Shown piece by piece: positions 62,104-64,000 of a DNA stretch of 64,000 nt. The stretch spans positions 44,607,229 to 44,671,228 of the forward strand of contig NC_088169.1 of assembly GCF_028769735.1 (NCBI RefSeq), in the 5' to 3' direction. Numbering within the stretch: the first letter of the stretch is position 1; every line of letters starts with the position of its first letter. Source of the DNA: Zonotrichia leucophrys gambelii. Lineage: Eukaryota; Chordata; Aves; Passeriformes; Passerellidae. The translations under genes and the position numbers were made by a program. Under the pieces are notes generated by a model. That model made no database searches and was not told the DNA's origin. It saw only the letters and a list, made by a program, of their open reading frames with translations.

Positions 62104-63934
62104 ACATACAGTGAATGCCAGTGAATATGCAGAAGCTTCTAAGTAGTGAAGCAACCAGCACACAGGGCGCTCTCTGGAGCTAAAATGAAGGAGGAAGTTT
62201 AAGTGACACTTTTCCTGTTAAATTGTCCCTGCATTTCTTGTATCTGCACATACAACAAAAGAAACCCTCTATTTGACGTATTTTCTATAGTGTACATGGA
62301 GGCAAAAAGAGAATGGGAGACAATCTGAAGGGAAATAACACTATAAATTGGTCAATCTTGCTTATTTTGAACCTGGGCCTTGCAGCAGATATAATGTCAT
62401 GTTCAGAGTAACAAGGTATGTCATTCCACTGAGATGCAAGCATGACCTGGCAAAGTAGCCTGTAGTTGTTACAACACATTTCTCAGAAATATAGATCCAA
62501 ATAGGTGTCATTTAACATCCTGAATTCCTTATAAATGGCATGATCTTGTACATTTCACAGATAAGGTTTGCACATCTGAGACAGAGAGGGGAGAAAAGGA
62601 GAAAATGCTGTTAGCCTTGCTAACTAGCCTGCCACCCTCTTCCTCCCACCCATCATACTAAATAGATATCAATTCACCTGCGCAAAAGACAAAAAATTTA
62701 ACTTCCTTACATCTGAAGCCACTCAAAATATGTTTGATGCCAGTCATCACAAGTATTGAATAGTAAAATTTGAGTACCTTTAATTTCATCCTGTGTAAGA
62801 AACACAAATGCAACCTAAATGTAAAGGCTTTCATTCTTTTGTTTATTTTGGGGTTGGAGAAAGTGATAAATTTTCTCCATATGCCATGTAACATAAATGA
62901 CCTAATCTTTATTAGTCATATGGATGCTATTATCACCAGCAGCTTTTAGAAGTCTAGATTTTCTAAAAAGAAAACTTTTACCCTTAAGAAGAATATCAAG
63001 AACAAGCTTAGATTTAAAGAAAGTTATTTTTAAATTTTCAAAGTTCTTATTTATATTTACTGGCACCGGTTTTAGAGAACCCTTCCCTTCCCCAAACAAT
63101 ACATATGTACAGTTTTGAGCAAATTGCCAAATGCTTTCAAAAGTACAGTCTTTTTCTCACTGCAACAGCCTTGGAAAAATTGACATTTATTTCAGAAGTA
63201 TTTAAAAACATAGTCAGATTGCCTGCAAATAAGATGCAAGATACAAAGGAGTTGAAACTAGATCTCATGAAACCTAACATTCAAACAGGAGAGTTTTTTT
63301 TGCCACATGCAGCACATCAATGTTCATATTAATCTTACATAGGAAAACCCTACCCCCCTCTCAGATATCAATAACTGACACAGGTTGACTATTCCACCTA
63401 ATTTGTCAGAACCTTACAAATCAGATACAAAATTACTAATTCAGCTCACACATTTAAATCATTGAGTCATTGATTCAAAGAAAATTAATAATAATTTGTC
63501 CTGGCTCTGAATAAACATGAAATGATAATAGTTTATGTATGGGGCACAAATTTTCCTTGGATGAGGTATATTCTGTTTAAATATTTACTTCTCTTATTTT
63601 CCTTCTTAATTCTTTCCAAACAGTACAAACAGAAATTTAGTCAAATGCTGTGACTGGAATTCTGTAAATAAATAGATGTGAGACTTTGTGCAATAAAATC
63701 ATGAGTGATGTAGTAATGCACAAGGGACAAGGTGTTGGTGATGATCTCAAAAAGGCAAAAAGTAGACAGAAATAAATTTCACATGGATTTATTGTTAAAG
63801 GAGGGGTCTAAATAATGTTATCTGGAAGTCACCAATTTTTAAATTTAGGAGAAAAACTACAATTAAAAGCATGCACCTGGAATACTATAATAAAATGGAA
63901 ATTCCTAAGTTGACTTAGCTGAAACTAAGACTAG
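62104..63934. other. AT-rich noncoding stretch
   Basis: No gene or clear mobile element was seen up to the inverted repeat near the window end. Confidence 0.6.
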
Positions 63935-63967
63935 TGAGACTTCACTGAGACTAGTGAAGTCTCAGTG
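63935..63967. repeat. Interlocking inverted repeats with 12- and 10-bp arms
   Basis: TGAGACTTCACT (63935-63946) is the complement of 63953-63964, with GAGACT between. The overlapping segment CACTGAGACT (63943-63952) is the complement of 63958-63967, with five bases between. The two stems share bases and are mutually exclusive. Confidence 0.95.
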
Positions 63968-64000
63968 TTCAGCATAGTTTTACTCTGAGGTGATTCTGAA

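Overview
The window looks like AT-rich noncoding DNA from a bird, most likely a songbird. The main evidence is repeated 3' ends of CR1 retrotransposons, the dominant avian LINE, on both strands, together with solo LTRs whose ends and target duplications fit avian endogenous retroviruses. I see no protein-coding exon, tRNA, rRNA or recognisable ncRNA gene. All long open frames fall in simple repeats, LTRs or CR1 copies, or are short enough to arise by chance in 64 kb. It is probably an intergenic desert or the inside of a very long intron; the sequence alone does not say which.

Layout. 1-729 holds an LTR cut by the window edge. 735-18165 is mostly unique sequence with a CR1 3' end (9178-9722), a CR1 scrap (10440-10540), a CR1 endonuclease fragment (14868-14997) and a cluster of TGACAG motifs near 16 kb. 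18171-19489 is a complete solo LTR of the same family as 1-729, with a 5-bp target duplication. 19495-29060 holds a perfect 20-bp hairpin (23396-23438) and minus-strand CR1 copies (23743-23797 and 25487-26175). 29061-29963 is a 903-bp GGAA array punctuated by GTGGC. 30396-30975 is an older LTR remnant. 33493-34110 is a complete ERVK-type solo LTR with a 6-bp target duplication. 41335-41768 is an unbroken 434-base pyrimidine tract. 43963-44425 carries CR1 3' scraps. 46330-48700 is a GC-richer block followed by two CR1 copies of different subfamilies, head to tail. 57453-57788 is a TTTC array ending in five GCCAC units, the inverted counterpart of the array at 29 kb. 60011-60226 is another CR1 3' end.

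Nothing here forms a pathway or operon. The landscape was built by CR1 retrotransposition, ERV insertion followed by LTR-LTR recombination, and expansion of purine/pyrimidine repeats. The features most worth follow-up are the GTGGC-punctuated GGAA array and its inverted partner 28 kb away, the two perfect hairpins, and the TGACAG cluster. I found no convincing new biological system.
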